Shown one piece after another: positions 61,449-64,000 of a DNA stretch of 64,000 bases; the stretch's first letter is position 1; each line of letters begins with the position of its first letter. The translations under genes were made by a program, and so were the position numbers. Under the pieces are notes generated by a model. It did not search any database. It was not told the origin of the DNA and was given only the letters and a program-made list of their open reading frames with translations. The DNA lies in NCBI RefSeq assembly GCF_037975245.1, contig NC_092567.1, positions 7,190,714-7,254,713 of the forward strand, read 5' to 3'. The DNA is from Apostichopus japonicus (lineage: Eukaryota > Echinodermata > Holothuroidea > Aspidochirotida > Stichopodidae).

Positions 61449-62573
61449 CTACAAGTACAAGAATGGAACAAGAAAACATGCAATGAATCTCAAAACATGT
61501 CAGGTTTCTTTCATTTTTCTGCAAAAGCTCGAGTCTATAAACAGTTTCGATAAAAAAAAAGCATGTTTAAAGTTTCACCGAAATTTGTTTCAAATTAATT
61601 GGAAAATTTAGCCTACCTATAATCTTTCACTTTTCATGAGAGAACATCTTAAATGAAGCACATTTACATTGGGAGTCATCATTTCAAAAGAAAAACATAC
61701 TTATAGTAGGCCTTCCTTGATAGGTGCAAACAAGGCAAACATTAGGGTACACAACATTAAGCGATGCATGAAAAATGGGAAACACTATGAAGGTCAAATA
61801 AGAATAGGATGTATACAATTACTCTGATCATTATTTTATGTTTACATTTACTTTAATTTTTCTTTAAACCTGAATAATGTATGACTGTGAAGTATGGTTT
61901 GTACTTGTACTTTTTAGGCTACTTCATTTTTTAGTCGGCAATCACACACAGACCTTACACTGCAAAATAACATTAACAACACCAACGTTAGGCCTGTTGC
62001 CACAATAATGTTAGGCCTAGGCTAGGCTACCACAAATTCAAAGCGTAATATGGAGTGGCAGGTCTTCCACAACGTTCTCTTGTGGTCGTCTAGCGGCCAT
62101 TGGCTCATATTCTTTAGGCATTGGCATATAAACCAATACTTATTGCATTGGGCCTGCCTCTCTTATACGTTAAGACTCTGTGATGGCCACTTGTGCAAAC
62201 ACAGTAGACTGTAGTACCAGTAGCACACCTCAATCGAATCACCATTGGCGGCCATAAAGTTAGGCCTTATAAATGTTACAATAAGGAGGTAGGCTAGGCC
62301 TATAAACGCCCAATCATAAACTTGGCATAGCCTAATGTTATATCAGAGCGCATTTGGCATTTACATACGTGAATAGACCTATGAAATATGTGGTAGGCTA
62401 CCATCACTAAGACGTCGACAGAGGAATTATTTCAAGGGAATTCCCGACGTCATCAGCGAAGCTAGGTTATTGAAAACATGAATGATCACTCAAATTTCAT
62501 AAAAGGTCGCCATATCAGCTTTCAAATATCCTTACTCTGGTGAATATTCACAGATTTCAATTCAGAAACTTAC
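61449..62573 (-). other. Interval between the 5' donor and the first coding exon
   Basis: Probably intronic on the minus strand. Several TAGGCCTA-type words occur (62011, 62294). I see no open exon with both splice signals here. Confidence 0.4.
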
Positions 62574-62690
62574 GTCTGCCGGTGGAACGTTCGTCAGTTG
62601 TCACGTCTAGCGATGCGATATGCAACTATTTGGTTATAACCAATAGCGTTGTTGCATGTTACTGACGTCACCGCCTTCAGCCAATCAAAA
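62574..62690 (-). promoter_or_regulatory. Candidate promoter and 5' non-coding exon of the element-borne gene
   Basis: On the minus strand, two inverted CCAAT boxes (plus-strand CCAATCA at 62681-62687 and ACCAATAG at 62639-62646) bracket a full CRE palindrome TGACGTCA at 62663-62670. About 65-110 bases further along is a strong splice donor, GGCAGAC then GTAAGT, ending an exon at 62574. There is no TATA box. CCAAT-CRE-CCAAT followed by a donor is a common layout of TATA-less promoters. The transcription start is unknown. Confidence 0.5.
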
Positions 62691-62704
62691 GTTAATACGA
62701 AACT

Positions 62705-62855
62705 TTCAGCACTTAATAAGTGCAGTGCATCACAACTACGGCGATAGCACTTTGGTATGGTGCAAGTTATTTAACACTTGAAGGTTGAGATACTAGCTCT
62801 TAAAGTGCTAATTGATGACTAGCACCGTGTTGGAGCTACTAAATTAGCACTTCAG
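62705..62855. repeat. AGTGCT/AGCACT subterminal repeats, right end
   Basis: About eight AGCACT, AGTGCA, AGTGCT, AACACT or AGCACC words, matching the composition of the left cluster. The order is not a simple inverted copy of the left end, so only the outer 21 bp act as a true inverted repeat. Confidence 0.82.
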
Positions 62856-62866
62856 TTTTTAGAGTG

Positions 62867-63275
62867 TAGGCAAGATAATGTCGCTGTGTCGGGTGAGACT
62901 GCAGTTTGTCTCACAATAAAGTGTAAACAAAAATAACAAAGAATATGATAAACCTGTACTTCTAGGCTTGTAAGGACTCCCTCCCCACCCACCCCACCAT
63001 CCATGAAAAAAATGTTTCTTATACACACTCATGTCGGGGATGTCCAGGTAAACAGTTAATTTTGGGCGATAGTGCAAAGAGCGTAGTAGCCTAGATGAGC
63101 TGCGCTTACGGTGGTGCTACACGGAAATATTCGGGCATCATGATGCTAAATAAAGAAAATCATTAGGCCTATATTAATATTAATGTCACAAAACAAATAA
63201 CACAAAACGCTCTCCACGGAACTGTCGGGCAAAAATTTGAAAAAGATTCGGCAACCTACCGAAATTTAGATATAG

Positions 63276-63352
<77 letters not shown>

Positions 63353-63409
63353 TCCTCTGAAAAATGTGGGGGGGGGGGCAATCTGCCCCCTGCCCCCCGC
63401 CTCGTACGC
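62867..63409 (-). mobile_element. Right remainder of a CATAGGCGTACG-type hAT element split by the 5.2 kb insertion
   Basis: It follows 32467-33090 closely: GCTGTGTCGGGTGAGACTGC, AATATGATAAACCTGTACTT, TTTTGGGCGATAGTGC, CGGGCATCATGATGCTAAAT, ending GCCTCGTACGC. About 110 bases present in the paralogue (near 32650-32755) are missing. The terminal CTATG and any target duplication are lost. The left continuation is the short segment 57583-57630. Confidence 0.88.
63278..63350. repeat. (AT)n microsatellite, about 36 units
   Basis: Pure alternating AT. The paralogue has only a short TATATATATA there (32960-32975), so the expansion happened after the two copies separated. Confidence 0.97.
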
Positions 63410-64000
63410 AGGCAAGAACAAATTAACGTTATTCAGAAAAAAGTTCCGATGGGGTGAATGCATTTGCGGGTGCTTGCGTGCGTGTGTGTGTGATGTTAAT
63501 TTTCCATTCACGGAGATGAAAGCACCACTGTAGGCTAGCTTAAACATACCTCTACTGCCTTTCCTTCATTTGTTCTCGAAATGTATTGGAAAATTACATT
63601 TAATTCTCAGTAGGCTGCATGAGTATGCCATTGTTTATTATTCTAAAACTCAAAATAATGCCTTCTAACCTAGTTTGGTTTAAATTTTAAGACTTGGCTA
63701 ATATAACAGGTGATTACTGTATAGTTGACAAAAAAGCTCATACACGTATGGGATGTGCATGCATGCGTTTATAGTGCATATTTGTCCACTTGTAAATGTT
63801 AGTGTATTACTTAATTTTGTTAATATTTTAACACCAATTTACATATTCAAAATAAAATCTAGTTCCGTGGTGATCGAATTGCTAATGTGTATTTGGTGTA
63901 CTTTAAAATTTGGTGAACATAATTAGGTTGGAAACAATTACCATACAATTTGATATCCTTTATTCCAAATTATTATTGTTGCATATGCGAAATGAAGACT
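63410..64000. other. No gene recognised (right end of window)
   Basis: AT-rich, with a GCGTGCGTGTGTGTGTG stretch near 63475-63491. No exon or repeat boundary is supported. Confidence 0.5.

Larger units (their letters stand above)
57631..62866. mobile_element. 5.2 kb CACTC-ended transposon-like element carrying a spliced gene remnant
   Basis: The ends CACTCTAAAAA and TTTTTAGAGTG are inverted. Over 21 bases (through AAGTGCT) 18 match. TA flanks both sides (57629-57630 and 62867-62868). The paralogue at 32078-33095 preserves the unoccupied site CACACG-TA-GGCG at 32467-32468, so the borders and the 2-bp duplication are confirmed from the sequence. Both ends are packed with AGTGCT/AGCACT words (57645-57845 and 62705-62855). 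CACT termini with repeated subterminal motifs recall the EnSpm/CACTA superfamily, but no transposase is seen, so the class is inference. The only gene-like content is the minus-strand spliced remnant listed below. Confidence 0.88.

Overview
This window looks like AT-rich nuclear DNA from an animal. Exons are short, they have GT-AG borders, and kilobase-sized introns separate them. Most of the recognisable sequence is transposon-derived. A leucine-rich repeat of the ribonuclease-inhibitor/NLR type, many hAT-type miniature elements with poly-C/poly-G tracts, a frequent TAGGCCTA palindrome and TTAGGG-type telomere-like sequence point to a marine invertebrate. An echinoderm is my best guess, but this is a weak inference. 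There are no bacterial-style operons, no CRISPR array and no rRNA or tRNA gene that I can support.

Host gene: the 3' end of one plus-strand gene runs from about 17.3 to 46.1 kb. Five exons (17346-17551, 23292-23371, 28758-28816, 41525-41560, 46088-46135) join with compatible phases (0-2, 2-1, 1-0, 0-0, 0-stop). Together they encode an LRR followed by a short hydrophilic tail that ends at TAA. The 5' part lies outside the window or was not recognised. Introns of 5.7, 5.4, 12.7 and 4.5 kb carry most of the mobile DNA.

Repeats by region: 1-7 kb is mostly featureless, apart from a 273-285 bp tandem duplication. At 7.0-7.3 kb a MITE with a 9-bp target duplication carries telomere-like repeats. 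At 8.0-9.7 kb a hAT-type element with an 8-bp duplication encloses a reverse transcriptase scrap and a truncated second MITE. At 12.2-14.3 kb there is a nested composite whose inverted partial copy lies at 56.2-57.6 kb. The 12.7 kb intron holds two hAT-type elements with perfect 8-bp duplications (29413-30473 and 32078-33095) and a 3.45 kb Harbinger-like element (34654-38106). The latter contains hairpin-unit minisatellites and the converging 5' stumps of two transposon genes. A 34-bp minisatellite lies at 51.07-51.55 kb.

The most unusual object is at 57631-62866. It is a 5.2 kb element with CACTC termini, AGTGCT-rich ends and a TA duplication, inserted in a hAT relative whose empty counterpart survives at 32467. 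On the minus strand it carries a spliced, decayed gene with four phase-compatible coding exons, a candidate promoter and a 5' donor, and no transposase that I can see. A second theme is a core of about 110 bp, present eight times in this window, that sits 40-90 bp from one end of transposons whose termini are otherwise different.
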